From Flavobacterium tagetis (lineage in GTDB: Bacteria > Bacteroidota > Bacteroidia > Flavobacteriales > Flavobacteriaceae), in contig NZ_JAERSF010000003.1 of NCBI RefSeq assembly GCF_016735615.1, forward strand, positions 806,001 through 870,000: a stretch of DNA of 64,000 nucleotides, read 5' to 3'. This document shows, in pieces, positions 52,411-61,139 of the stretch. The notes beneath the pieces are model-generated. The model did not search any database, was not told the DNA's origin, and was given only the letters and a program-made list of their open reading frames with translations. The number at the start of each line of letters is the position of its first letter. Position 1 is the first letter of the stretch. The translations under genes were made by a program, and so were the position numbers.

Positions 52411-54594
52411 TCAATAACAGTCCGTTAAAAATTGTTTATTCGCTTTGTATTCTTCAAGTGTTTTTAATCCTTTTGCCAAACACATTTCACTCAAAATAGC
52501 TTCAACATCTTTCTGCATGGCAAGTGAACCACAAATCATAATAACACCGCCTTTATTTAATAAATTCACAAAGAAAATAGAATCTCTTTTAATCAAATCC
52601 ATAACATAAATATGCTCTGCTTCACGAGATAGCGCAACATGAAAATTATCCAGGTGTTCTTTTTGAATCATTATGCCTGCGAACTTTTTATACGCCATTA
52701 ATGTTGGCGTTTCCATTCTGAATCCACTGTACAAATGAAGTTCTTGTTTTACTTTATTCTGTTCGATCATTCCTAAGAAAGGAGCAATTCCTGTTCCGTT
52801 AGAAATTAAAGCCACTTTAGAAGCTTTCTTTGGAAGATGAAAAGCAGGATTTTTTACAATTTGCGCTTTTATTACATTTCCTGGCTCTAAAGCATTCAAA
52901 AATCCAGACCCTAATCCGTTTGGATGCAATTTTACAACCAACTGAATATTTCCAGAATGATTTCCGATAGAGTAGAGACGTTCTCTAGAATCGTTGGCAG
53001 GATAAATAGCTAGTAAATCACCTGAACTGAATTTAGTTCTAGCATTAGATTTTAAAGTCAGAATAAAAGTATGTTCGGTTTCTGAAATTGGTGTTTTATC
53101 CAAAACCATAATTTTTTGAAGACCTTTAGGAACGTGGTTGTATAAAGATGGCGTCGTTGCCAGTGAGATTCCGGTTTTTTCACTCCATAATTTTACCCAT
53201 TCTACAAATTCTACTGCCGATTTATCATTCACAGTTTTTAAATCCAAATAACGATCTGCCCACTTTTGTTTTCCTAAAAGCTGATCTATTTCAATTGCAA
53301 ATTGGCAAAAATCTGGATACGATTTTGAGCCAAAACCAACCACAGAGAAATTAATGTTCTGATCTTGATTTTGTTTTTCTACTAATGTTTTGAATTGTGT
53401 TCCGTTAGAAGGCGCATCGCCCAAACCATGTGTTGACGTAAATACAACAATATGTTCTGCTTTTGGATAAGCAGTAAATTTATTCAATTCGCTTACAAAA
53501 ACTTTTTGTCCGTTGTCAATAAGTTGTTTCTGAATTGAATTGGTAAATCGGAAAGTGCTTCCGTTTTCTGAACCTACTAAAAGAATAAAAGTACTCTCGT
53601 CTGCCTTAAATTTATTCTTAATTCGGCTTGATCTTCTTTTCAAAGTAATTGCAAAACCAGAATAAATAAAGAACAAGATATTAATGCAGGCAATTGCCAG
53701 AATAACAGCCCAAATTCCGTTAATTCTTCCTGTATGAAGATCAAGACTTAACGCTGCAAATTGCGCTGTCATAGGAGAGCGTTTTTCAGAAATAATAGCG
53801 CCTGTAACCTGATTTACTTCAATTTCTCGGTCTTTTAATTCAATGATATAATATTCTTCTGGATCATCTGTAAAAGGAAATTCGATTTTCTTTACGTCAG
53901 ATAATAAAGTAGTATTGAAGATTGAAGTTGTTTTGGCTTTTTCCGAAAGTTCTGTTTTTATAGGTTTAGCTTTCTCTTCGCCCATAAAAAAGTTGAATCT
54001 TTCCAATGATAAATAAGTTCCCGTAAGTGAAATAATCAAAATCGGGATTAGAGCCAATCTTCCTAAAAGCACATGGTAATATTGAGCAAAATATTCTTTG
54101 ATTATTTTAGAAAAGAAATTTCGAATGCCGCGCTGTCTTTTTAAAACAAGCACGAAACCTGAAATTGATATTAGCAACAAGCAAAAAGAGATGACGCCCA
54201 CAAAAAAACGTCCTGCTTCATGAAGAAACAGCGAACGATGCAAACTCGTTATCCAATTTATGAATTCAGATTTCTTTGCAGGATTTCCTAATGCTTTTCC
54301 AGTTTTTGGATCAATGTATGCTTTAACATCATTTCCGTCAGCATCAATTGCTTGAAGCGTTACAAACTGATTGTAATCGACACTCAATTCTGTAATTTCA
54401 GAGTACTCTTTTTTTAAAATTGGAAGTGTTTCGCCCAGAGTTATTTCGTTGAAATTTTCAGCTTTATACGGAAGTGTTTTTTCTTGAACCGCATCAACCG
54501 CCAGAATGATTCCTGTTGCAGAAGCCAAAAGCAAAAAAATAGAAGAAAATAAGGCCAGAGCCAAGTGTGCATAACGCCAGAAAGAAAGAGTCAT
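52411..54594 (-). CDS. PepSY membrane-flavodoxin-NADPH reductase fusion
   Basis: The 727-residue protein has an N-terminal PepSY-associated membrane part (helices about 8-36, 135-155, 177-197, 295-318, with periplasmic PepSY segments between). A cytoplasmic flavodoxin domain (about 338-475; FILLVGSENGSTFRF, VVFTSTHGLGDAPSNG) is followed by an FAD/NAD(P) reductase module (about 495-727; RLYSIGNHSG, LISNGTGIAPFLGM). The order allows electrons to go from NAD(P)H through FAD and FMN and across the membrane. It is comparable to XusC and other PepSY reductases thought to reduce ferric siderophores in the periplasm. The acceptor is inferred. Confidence 0.85.
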   Translation of the reverse strand: MTLSFWRYAHLALALFSSIFLLLASATGIILAVDAVQEKTLPYKAENFNEITLGETLPILKKEYSEITELSVDYNQFVTLQAIDADGNDVKAYIDPKTGKALGNPAKKSEFINWITSLHRSLFLHEAGRFFVGVISFCLLLISISGFVLVLKRQRGIRNFFSKIIKEYFAQYYHVLLGRLALIPILIISLTGTYLSLERFNFFMGEEKAKPIKTELSEKAKTTSIFNTTLLSDVKKIEFPFTDDPEEYYIIELKDREIEVNQVTGAIISEKRSPMTAQFAALSLDLHTGRINGIWAVILAIACINILFFIYSGFAITLKRRSSRIKNKFKADESTFILLVGSENGSTFRFTNSIQKQLIDNGQKVFVSELNKFTAYPKAEHIVVFTSTHGLGDAPSNGTQFKTLVEKQNQDQNINFSVVGFGSKSYPDFCQFAIEIDQLLGKQKWADRYLDLKTVNDKSAVEFVEWVKLWSEKTGISLATTPSLYNHVPKGLQKIMVLDKTPISETEHTFILTLKSNARTKFSSGDLLAIYPANDSRERLYSIGNHSGNIQLVVKLHPNGLGSGFLNALEPGNVIKAQIVKNPAFHLPKKASKVALISNGTGIAPFLGMIEQNKVKQELHLYSGFRMETPTLMAYKKFAGIMIQKEHLDNFHVALSREAEHIYVMDLIKRDSIFFVNLLNKGGVIMICGSLAMQKDVEAILSEMCLAKGLKTLEEYKANKQFLTDCY

Positions 54595-54725
54595 TGAGTG
54601 TATTCTATTATAAAACGTTTAAAGCTTTGTCAAAGTTTAAAACGATGACAAAGCTCAGATTTCAATTACAAGCACAAAAATAAAATTTGTACTCATTGTA
54701 AGGTTAAAAAATAATGTGCTAAAGA

Positions 54726-55208
54726 TTATATTTTGTTTAATCTTACATATTTAATATAGCCTTTACCGTCTGTTTTATCAGCCAGACCTTCTGTTGTAAG
54801 CGGAACTTCAAGATCGCTTACATAGTATTTCTGATCTTCAACAGCCGATTCAAAACGAAGTTTATATCCTTTATTGATTTTAGAATTTTCGATTTCGATT
54901 GTAGTTACACTACGGTCTCCGCCCGTTACAGAAGCTCCAGTTTTAGCGCTGATATCATCATTTTTCTGCGTATGAAACTTATTCCATTCTTTTAATGATT
55001 TGTACCATTTTTTATCATCCCCCATTACATAAAGGGTTTTTTCGTATTCACCATTTGCATTGATCAAAGAAACAACGATATAAGCACCTTCACCCATATA
55101 ATTGTTCATTTGAAGCATGATTTTGTATTTGCTCGATTGTGCCTGCGATTGGAAAGAAACTAAAAAGATAAAAGCGCTTGTAAGAGCAATTTTTAATATT
55201 GATTTCAT
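54726..55208 (-). CDS. Exported DUF2271 protein, candidate flavinylated carrier
   Basis: The 160-residue protein has a signal peptide (LTSAFIFLVSFQSQAQ) and a DUF2271 body. Around 84-95 is DDISAKTGASVT, in which T90-G-A-S93 resembles the [ST]GA[ST] sequence that ApbE modifies, with S93 in the acceptor position. DUF2271 genes are repeatedly found beside ApbE and PepSY genes. I infer that it carries FMN in the periplasm and passes electrons from the PepSY reductase to the imported ferric ligand. No metal-binding motif is visible. Confidence 0.75.
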   Translation of the reverse strand: MKSILKIALTSAFIFLVSFQSQAQSSKYKIMLQMNNYMGEGAYIVVSLINANGEYEKTLYVMGDDKKWYKSLKEWNKFHTQKNDDISAKTGASVTGGDRSVTTIEIENSKINKGYKLRFESAVEDQKYYVSDLEVPLTTEGLADKTDGKGYIKYVRLNKI

Positions 55209-55332
55209 GAAAATAAGTTATGAATTATGAATTATAAGTTATGAGTTTTGAGTTATGAGTTTTGAGTTATGAATTAGGAGTTGAAAAACGAACTCCACAA
55301 TTAATAACTCAAAACTCATAACTATGTAAAAA
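55209..55332. repeat. Palindromic repeat rich in GAGTTTTGAGTTATGA
   Basis: Two copies of AGTTATGAGTTTTGAGTTAT-like sequence (about 55240-55272) precede a GGAGTTG...AACTCC turn and a complementary AATAACTCAAAACTCATAACT (about 55303-55323). Related ACTCATAACTCATAAC words appear at 51267-51290, beside apbE. Confidence 0.75.
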
Positions 55333-56823
55333 TTATTTTAAAAACTCGACTGAGATATTATTTTTTGTAAGCAGTTCGTTTTCTTTTGCTAAAGCATAAG
55401 CTGTTTCGTCAAACTCTGTACTGATGTCTTTTTTAGCTCCAGCCGAAACTAGATATTTTAAAATTGAATCATCTTTAGAAGTCATTGCAGCTCTGTGTAA
55501 AGCTGTTAAACCGTCTTTATTTTTAGCGTTGATATCTACTTTTAAATCTGTAATTTTTTTAAGAAGCGAAACATCGTTTTTAGTGATTGCTAAATGGTAT
55601 AAAGTGTTTCCGTCTTTTTGAGGAGCAGCCAAGTTTAATCCTTTATCCTGAAGTAGTTTTGCTTTTGCATCAAAAGGATCTGTCGCTGTTTTTTCTCTTC
55701 CTGCTGGACGATAAGATTGTACCAAATAAACGCCTAAATTGTTTCCGTCTTTATCTTTTACATTCACATCGGCGCCTTTTGATAAAAGTAAATTTACCGC
55801 TTCTGGAGATCCGTTTCTAACAGCAAAAGTTAAAGCAGATTCTCCTTTTAGATTTTGAACATTAATGTTTTTAGCTTTAGGAAGAAAAAGTTCCAAAACG
55901 GCTGTTTCTCTTGCCGATGCTGCAGCCATAATTGGAGTATTTCCTTCTTTATCTGCCTTGTTTACATCAACACCTTTTGCTAAGAAATATTGAATAATTT
56001 CTGTTTGGTTTGGTTTTCCAGCCAAAATATGCAATACATTTTGTCCCGCTTTGTTTTGAGCAGTTGGCTTGATTTTTACTTCGTCAACCAAATATTTATA
56101 GGTTTCAAGAGTGTTGGTTTCTCTGCGGCTTCCTTGTGCAGCGAATAAAAGAGCGCCATCAGTTGGTTTGATTCCTTTTTCTAAAAGTTTTTTCAGAAGA
56201 GCAATATTTCCAGATCGTGCGGCATAAGAGAAAGCTGTGTTTCCGTCATTATCCACATCTTTTAAAGACATTCCTTTAGTCGAAAAATATTCTGCAGCTT
56301 TCAAATCTTTATCAGATGCAATGGCTAAAAGTAAAAGATTTGCTCCATTTGCATATTTTTTTGTCGGATTAAGTCCAGCTTTAAAAAAGGCATCATACAT
56401 TGCTGGATTTGACTGTCCGTTTGAAGCGGCGAAATCTGCTGGAGCTGTTCCGTGACTGTCTTCAAAGTTTACATCAGAACCTTTGCCGATTAAGTATTGC
56501 ACCAATTCTGTATTGCCTCTATATGCTGCCCAATGCAGATAGATACGATTATCGTGAGTTAATTTTGTGATTGAATTTCCTGGCTGTTCTACTAAAAATT
56601 TGATAGTTGCAAAAGGAGCATCATTATTAATGGCTAAAGTTGTAACATCAAAAGCATTGGCATTAGCTTCAGCTGGATTATTTCCTTTAGTGATTTCTGC
56701 CTGAACTGTTTCTACAGTTGGAGAAGTTTTCCAGAAAGCGGCATCTAACAGAGAGTTTTTTTGTTGGGCATTTACAAATAAAGTAGCCGCAAATGCAAAA
56801 GAAACAAAAAGGTTCTTTTTCAT
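55333..56823 (-). CDS. Exported ankyrin-repeat protein
   Basis: I chose the Met at 56823, which gives a signal peptide (MKKNLFVSFAFAATLFVNAQ); the upstream 11 codons are not conserved in type. The 496-residue protein is made of about 13 ankyrin units, for example RIYLHWAAYRGNTELVQYLIGKGSDVNFED, GNTAFSYAARSGNIALLKKLLEKG and GESALTFAVRNGSPEAVNLLLSKGADVNVKD. It is presumably periplasmic and binds a partner protein. It is the first gene of the minus-strand run with DUF2271 and the PepSY reductase; in other Bacteroidota similar genes lie beside iron receptors. Partner and role unknown. Confidence 0.85.
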   Translation of the reverse strand: MKKNLFVSFAFAATLFVNAQQKNSLLDAAFWKTSPTVETVQAEITKGNNPAEANANAFDVTTLAINNDAPFATIKFLVEQPGNSITKLTHDNRIYLHWAAYRGNTELVQYLIGKGSDVNFEDSHGTAPADFAASNGQSNPAMYDAFFKAGLNPTKKYANGANLLLLAIASDKDLKAAEYFSTKGMSLKDVDNDGNTAFSYAARSGNIALLKKLLEKGIKPTDGALLFAAQGSRRETNTLETYKYLVDEVKIKPTAQNKAGQNVLHILAGKPNQTEIIQYFLAKGVDVNKADKEGNTPIMAAASARETAVLELFLPKAKNINVQNLKGESALTFAVRNGSPEAVNLLLSKGADVNVKDKDGNNLGVYLVQSYRPAGREKTATDPFDAKAKLLQDKGLNLAAPQKDGNTLYHLAITKNDVSLLKKITDLKVDINAKNKDGLTALHRAAMTSKDDSILKYLVSAGAKKDISTEFDETAYALAKENELLTKNNISVEFLK

Positions 56824-57340
56824 ATTTCGATAATTTATGGTTATTGAATTGTACAAGATTGATTTATTTTCGGAATATTTTTTTGTCTATTTAGAATAAA
56901 TAAAAATAAAAGCAAATGTAAAAATTAATATTCTTAAACCAAGAATAATTTGCTGTAAAAAGGCTTTTTGAGTATAGTTTTTTGAAAAATTAAGAATTGC
57001 TTAAGCGAATTTTAATTTTGTTTTAATTCGGACTGTTTTAAATCATTAAGAAAAAGTATTTATCCTAAATGAAAATGTTTTCGTTTTAGAAAGAGAATTG
57101 ACGCTTTTTATTCTTTCCTAATGTTAAAAGTTCTAAAAGCAAAACAGGTCTTGATTATAGGGCTTTATTTAATCTTTTTTGAAAAAATCCTGAAGTTTTT
57201 TTATTGTGTGTAAATTTTAAATAATTGTTATCAAGGGTGTTATGTTTTTTGTAGGGTGAATATTATTTAGAATAATTATTAATAACTAGCGTTTTTTGCA
57301 ATCAAAATTATCCTTCAAATTTCTATTTTCAAAAAGAGAA

Positions 57341-57509
57341 TGTTGATAACTGTTGTTGTTTTTTACCTAAAAAAGCTCACTTTTTCATGTTGATAACTTG
57401 ATATTAATTTTAGGGAAAATGCTAGTTCATTGCGAATTACAGAACATTATTTTCGTGTTGATAAGATTTATAAAATCATGAATTTTTGAAGTTTTAAAAC
57501 TGTTGATAA
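57341..57509 (+). promoter_or_regulatory. Four TGTTGATAA boxes upstream of nrdB
   Basis: TGTTGATAA occurs at 57341-57349, 57388-57396, 57456-57464 and 57501-57509, all in the same orientation. The complement TTATCAACA differs by one base from the DnaA box TTATCCACA. DnaA is known to regulate nrdAB in Escherichia coli, so these may be DnaA-type sites, or sites for another regulator. Confidence 0.55.
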
Positions 57510-57558
57510 TTGGACAGATTTTTAACATCTAAAACTGCACAAAAGAATAACTGTGGGC

Positions 57559-57566
57559 TAAATTTG
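57559..57566 (+). promoter_or_regulatory. Candidate -7 element of nrdB
   Basis: TAAATTTG matches TAnnTTTG, 86 bp before the nrdB start. No clear TTTG lies 19-21 bp upstream, so the call is weak. Confidence 0.4.
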
Positions 57567-57652
57567 TAATTATAGAAATCACGCTAATACCACTCCCCAA
57601 ATGAAGCGACTCGTATTTCTATTTCAAAACAGTCACTTAAAACTCTCTATAT

Positions 57653-58627
57653 ATGTCAATTTTTGATAAAAGAATCAATTATAAACCTTTTGAATATCCT
57701 GAGGTTCTGCAATTTACCGAAGCTATTAATAAAGCTTATTGGGTACACACTGAAGTAGATTTTACTGCCGATACGCAAGATTTTCATGCGCATTTGGATT
57801 TGGCAGAAAAGACAGCAATTAAAAACAGTTTATTGGCAATTGCACAGATTGAGGTAGCTGTAAAAAGTTTTTGGGGCAATATATATGAGCATTTTCCAAA
57901 ACCAGAATTCAACGGTTTGGGGACTACTTTTGCAGAATGTGAATTCAGACATTCTGAAGCTTATTCTCGTTTGCTGGAAGTTTTAGGATATAATGACGAG
58001 TTCGAAAAACTATTGGATGTTCCTGTAATTCGCAGACGTGTAGATTATCTTTCGAATGTGCTAAAAGACACAAAATCTCAAGATAACAGAAAATACATGG
58101 TCTCATTGATTCTGTTTAGTATCTTGATTGAAAACGTTTCATTGTTTAGTCAATTTGCCATTTTATTGTCTTTTACGAGATTCAAAGGATATATGAAGAA
58201 CGTGAGCAATATTATCGCTTGGACTTCAATCGATGAGCAGATTCATGCTAATGGTGGAATTTATATCATTAATAAAATCCGTGAAGAGTTTCCAGAATAT
58301 TTTGATGCTGAAACTTTAGAATTAATTAGAGAGACTGTTAGAGAATCAATTACTGTTGAAGCTGATATTTTAGATTGGATTTTTGAAAATGGTGCTGTTG
58401 AAACGATCAACAAAGAAGATTTGGTAAATTTTATGAAATTTAGAATTGATGAGAGCTTGAAACAAATCAATATCGAAACTATTTTTAATGTATCACCAGA
58501 AGAATATTCAAAAATGACTTGGTTTGAAGAAGAGGTTTTTGCGAACAGTTTAGATGATTTCTTTGCGAAACGTCCGGTAGAATATACAAAACATGATAAA
58601 AGTATCACCGCAAACGATCTTTTCTAA
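57653..58627 (+). CDS. nrdB: Class I ribonucleotide reductase small subunit
   Basis: The 324-residue protein forms the metal-radical site that starts reduction of ribonucleotides by NrdA. Six ligands can be placed: E67 (AQIEVAV), E97 and H100 (CEFRHSEAY), E160 (ILIENVSLF), and E195 and H198 (SIDEQIHANG). Y104 is in the position of the radical Tyr. The glutamate at the first ligand position and the overall sequence are like the Flavobacterium johnsoniae protein, described as a class Id, dimanganese, superoxide-activated subunit. There is no N-terminal ATP-cone and no nrdI gene nearby. nrdA follows after 19 bp. Confidence 0.92.
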   Translation: MSIFDKRINYKPFEYPEVLQFTEAINKAYWVHTEVDFTADTQDFHAHLDLAEKTAIKNSLLAIAQIEVAVKSFWGNIYEHFPKPEFNGLGTTFAECEFRHSEAYSRLLEVLGYNDEFEKLLDVPVIRRRVDYLSNVLKDTKSQDNRKYMVSLILFSILIENVSLFSQFAILLSFTRFKGYMKNVSNIIAWTSIDEQIHANGGIYIINKIREEFPEYFDAETLELIRETVRESITVEADILDWIFENGAVETINKEDLVNFMKFRIDESLKQINIETIFNVSPEEYSKMTWFEEEVFANSLDDFFAKRPVEYTKHDKSITANDLF

Positions 58628-58646
58628 TACAAGCCTATAATACATT

Positions 58647-60344
58647 ATGAATACGACAGACATAAACCCTGAAAACAACAATTTTGAACCACAAAACGAT
58701 AGTAAAATGTGGTGGAAAAATTCTGAAAGTGAACAGATTTTAAACCGCGGTTACCTTTTAAAAGGAGAAACCGTAGAAGGAGCAATCGATAGAATTTGTA
58801 CAGCCGCAGCTAGAAGACTTTACAAACCAGAATTGAAAGAATCTTTTATGGAAATGATAGAAAGAGGTTGGATGAGTATCAGTTCGCCAGTTTGGGCCAA
58901 TATGGGAACAGAAAGAGGTCTTCCAATTTCTTGTTTTAATGTACATGTTCCAGATAAAATTGAAGGCATAACTCATAAATTGGGCGAGGTAATTATGCAG
59001 ACCAAAATTGGAGGCGGAACTTCTGGCTATTTTGGTGAATTACGCGAACGCGGAAGTGCTGTAACCGATAATGGAAAGAGTAGTGGAGCAGTAAGTTTTA
59101 TGAAGCTTTTTGATACGGCAATGGATACCATTTCTCAAGGTGGAGTTCGTCGTGGTGCATTTGCTGCTTATTTGGATATTGATCATCCGGATATTGAAGA
59201 GTTTTTGAAAATTAAAAGTATCGGAAATCCAATTCAAAACTTATTTACAGGAATTTGTGTGCCAGATTATTGGATGCAGGAAATGATTGATGGTGATGCC
59301 GAAAAAAGACAAATTTGGGCGAAAGTTTTAGAAAGCCGTCAACAAAAAGGATTGCCTTATATTTTCTTTAGCGATAACGTAAATAAAAATAAACCACAAG
59401 TTTATAAAGATCAGAATCTAAGAATCAATGCAAGTAATTTGTGTAGTGAGATTATGCTTCCGTCTACGCATGATGAATCATTTATCTGCTGTCTTTCTTC
59501 AATGAATTTAGAATTGTATGAAGAATGGAAAGATACTGAAGCAGTAAAATTGGCGATTTTTTTCTTAGATGCCGTTTTACAGGAATTCATCGAAAAAACA
59601 GAAGGCAACTATTACCTTTCTGCAGCCAATAAATTTGCTAAAAGACACCGCGCGCTTGGTTTAGGAGTTTTAGGATGGCATTCTTATTTGCAGAAAAATA
59701 TGATTCCGTTTGAAGGAATGGAAGCTAAAATGAAAACAACAGAGATTTTCAAACATATTAGTGATAAAGCAGATAAAGCTAGTCAGGAATTGGCTAGAAT
59801 TTATGGTGAACCAGAATTGTTAAAAGGTTACGGAAGACGTAATACTACCACAATGGCAATTGCTCCAACAACATCTTCTTCTGCAATTTTAGGACAAACT
59901 TCGCCAGGAATTGAACCTTTTAGCAGTAATTATTACAAAGCAGGATTGAGTAAAGGTAATTTTATGCGTAAAAATAAATACCTTAAAAAACTGCTTGAAG
60001 AAAAAGGGCTAGACAACGAAGAAGTTTGGAGAGGAATTATGCTAAACGGAGGAAGTGTTCAGCATATGGAACAGCTAACGAAGGAAGAAAAAGATGTTTT
60101 TAAAACATTTAAAGAAATCAGCCAATTAGAAATTGTGCAGCAAGCAGGAATTCGCCAGAAATTTGTAGATCAAGGACAAAGTTTGAATCTAAATATTCCA
60201 GCAGAATTGGCCATTAAAGATGTAAACCGTTTAATGATTGAAGCTTGGCAACAAGGAGTTAAAAGTTTATACTACCAAAGAAGCCAAAGTGTTTCTAAAG
60301 AATTAGTAACAAGCCTTGTTTCATGCAGCAGCTGTGAATCATAA
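58647..60344 (+). CDS. nrdA: Class I ribonucleotide reductase large subunit, without ATP-cone
   Basis: The 565-residue catalytic subunit reduces ribonucleoside diphosphates. Catalytic residues are present: C96 (LPISCFN), N264, C266 and E268 (SNLCSEIMLPS), C281 (FICCLSS), the radical-transfer pair Y542/Y543 (LYYQRSQS) and the C-terminal redox cysteines C560 and C563 (VSCSSCES). It is about 200 residues shorter than the E. coli protein because the N-terminal ATP-cone is missing; the start MNTTDINPEN leads at once into the helical domain. Overall activity control by dATP is therefore likely absent or different. Confidence 0.93.
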   Translation: MNTTDINPENNNFEPQNDSKMWWKNSESEQILNRGYLLKGETVEGAIDRICTAAARRLYKPELKESFMEMIERGWMSISSPVWANMGTERGLPISCFNVHVPDKIEGITHKLGEVIMQTKIGGGTSGYFGELRERGSAVTDNGKSSGAVSFMKLFDTAMDTISQGGVRRGAFAAYLDIDHPDIEEFLKIKSIGNPIQNLFTGICVPDYWMQEMIDGDAEKRQIWAKVLESRQQKGLPYIFFSDNVNKNKPQVYKDQNLRINASNLCSEIMLPSTHDESFICCLSSMNLELYEEWKDTEAVKLAIFFLDAVLQEFIEKTEGNYYLSAANKFAKRHRALGLGVLGWHSYLQKNMIPFEGMEAKMKTTEIFKHISDKADKASQELARIYGEPELLKGYGRRNTTTMAIAPTTSSSAILGQTSPGIEPFSSNYYKAGLSKGNFMRKNKYLKKLLEEKGLDNEEVWRGIMLNGGSVQHMEQLTKEEKDVFKTFKEISQLEIVQQAGIRQKFVDQGQSLNLNIPAELAIKDVNRLMIEAWQQGVKSLYYQRSQSVSKELVTSLVSCSSCES

Positions 60345-60349
60345 AAATA

Positions 60350-60383
60350 AAAAAGCCGAATCTGAATTTAGATTTGGCTTTTT
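60350..60383 (+). terminator. Terminator after nrdA
   Basis: AAAAAGCCGAATCT (from 60350) pairs with AGATTTGGCTTTTT (ending 60383), followed by more T-rich sequence. Confidence 0.85.
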
Positions 60384-60471
60384 ATTGTGAATTTTTACCG
60401 TTAAGATTTACTCGTAAGAAACGCAAAGGGTTTCACGCAGATTTTAAAAGATTTAAGCTAATTAAGACAGA

Positions 60472-60509
60472 TATGAATTGCCTCCAGCTAAAGCTGGAGG
60501 CAATTCATA
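60472..60509. repeat. Perfect 18-bp hairpin repeat (GCCTCCAGCT type)
   Basis: TATGAATTGCCTCCAGCT (60472-60489) pairs perfectly with AGCTGGAGGCAATTCATA (60492-60509). The GCCTCCAGC word is shared with the inner arms at 51020-51044/51117-51141. Confidence 0.85.
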
Positions 60510-60566
60510 AAAAAAAATAAAAAAAAACTTAGAGTCTTAGTGCCTTAGTGGCTAAAAAAAACAACT

Positions 60567-61139
60567 CTAAACCTTAGACTTCAACCTACTCAAAGTTTCC
60601 TGAGAAATATTAATATAAGAAGCCACAATTTTATTGGGCAATCTTTTCACAATCGCAGGATTAATTTTTAAAAGCTGATTATATCTCTCCAAAGCATCCA
60701 TTGTAGTAAAAGACATTAAACGATTGGCATTATTTACATATGCTTTCTCCAGATAATTGCTGTAAAACTCACGCCATTGCGGAATAATTTCCATTAAATG
60801 ATTAAAATCTTCGTGTGAAATGCTCAGCAATTCTGATTTCTCTACAACCTGAATATTTTCAAGCGCTGGCATTTTAGTAATAAAACTGACTAAAGCTGTA
60901 GCAAACTGATTTTCAAAAGCAATATATCGCGTGGCATCTTTTCCTTCTTCATTAATAAAAAATATGCGAAGACAGCCTTTTGCAACAAAAAAAGTTTCTT
61001 GACTAATTTGACCTTGAGCCAGTAAAATCTCGTTTTTTCCTTTTTTGATAAGTTTAAAATAGGAGAGGATGATTTCTAATTCTTCATTAGAAACGTTAAT
61101 ACTTTTTCGAATGGAATTGCCAAGCTGTTCGTATATCAT
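60567..61139 (-). CDS. Crp/Fnr family transcriptional regulator
   Basis: The 190-residue regulator has a cyclic-nucleotide-binding-type beta-roll (about 25-125; EILLAQGQISQETFFVAKGCLRIFFINEEGKDATRYIAFENQFA) and a C-terminal HTH (about 160-190; RLPNKIVASYINISQETLSRLKSKV). The binding site lacks the Arg-Ser pair of CRP and has no iron-sulfur cysteines, so it may respond to another ligand or act without one, as do many Bacteroidota members. It begins at the base after the ribB stop codon, so the two are probably co-transcribed. Confidence 0.87.
   Translation of the reverse strand: MIYEQLGNSIRKSINVSNEELEIILSYFKLIKKGKNEILLAQGQISQETFFVAKGCLRIFFINEEGKDATRYIAFENQFATALVSFITKMPALENIQVVEKSELLSISHEDFNHLMEIIPQWREFYSNYLEKAYVNNANRLMSFTTMDALERYNQLLKINPAIVKRLPNKIVASYINISQETLSRLKSKV

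Larger units (their letters stand above)
56824..57652. other. 829-bp divergent AT-rich intergenic region upstream of nrdB
   Basis: The longest gap in the window has no ORF of note. It holds four identical 9-mers (57341-57509), a -7-type element at 57559-57566 for nrdB, and on the other side must carry the promoter of the ankyrin gene. Confidence 0.75.

Noticed and set aside
56889..57275. ATTTAGAATAA words as iron (Fur) operators near the ankyrin and receptor genes
   Set aside because: The word occurs at 56889 and 57265, and a related sequence at 50818-50836, but it also occurs near 5457 beside unrelated genes. In such AT-rich DNA this is not convincing.
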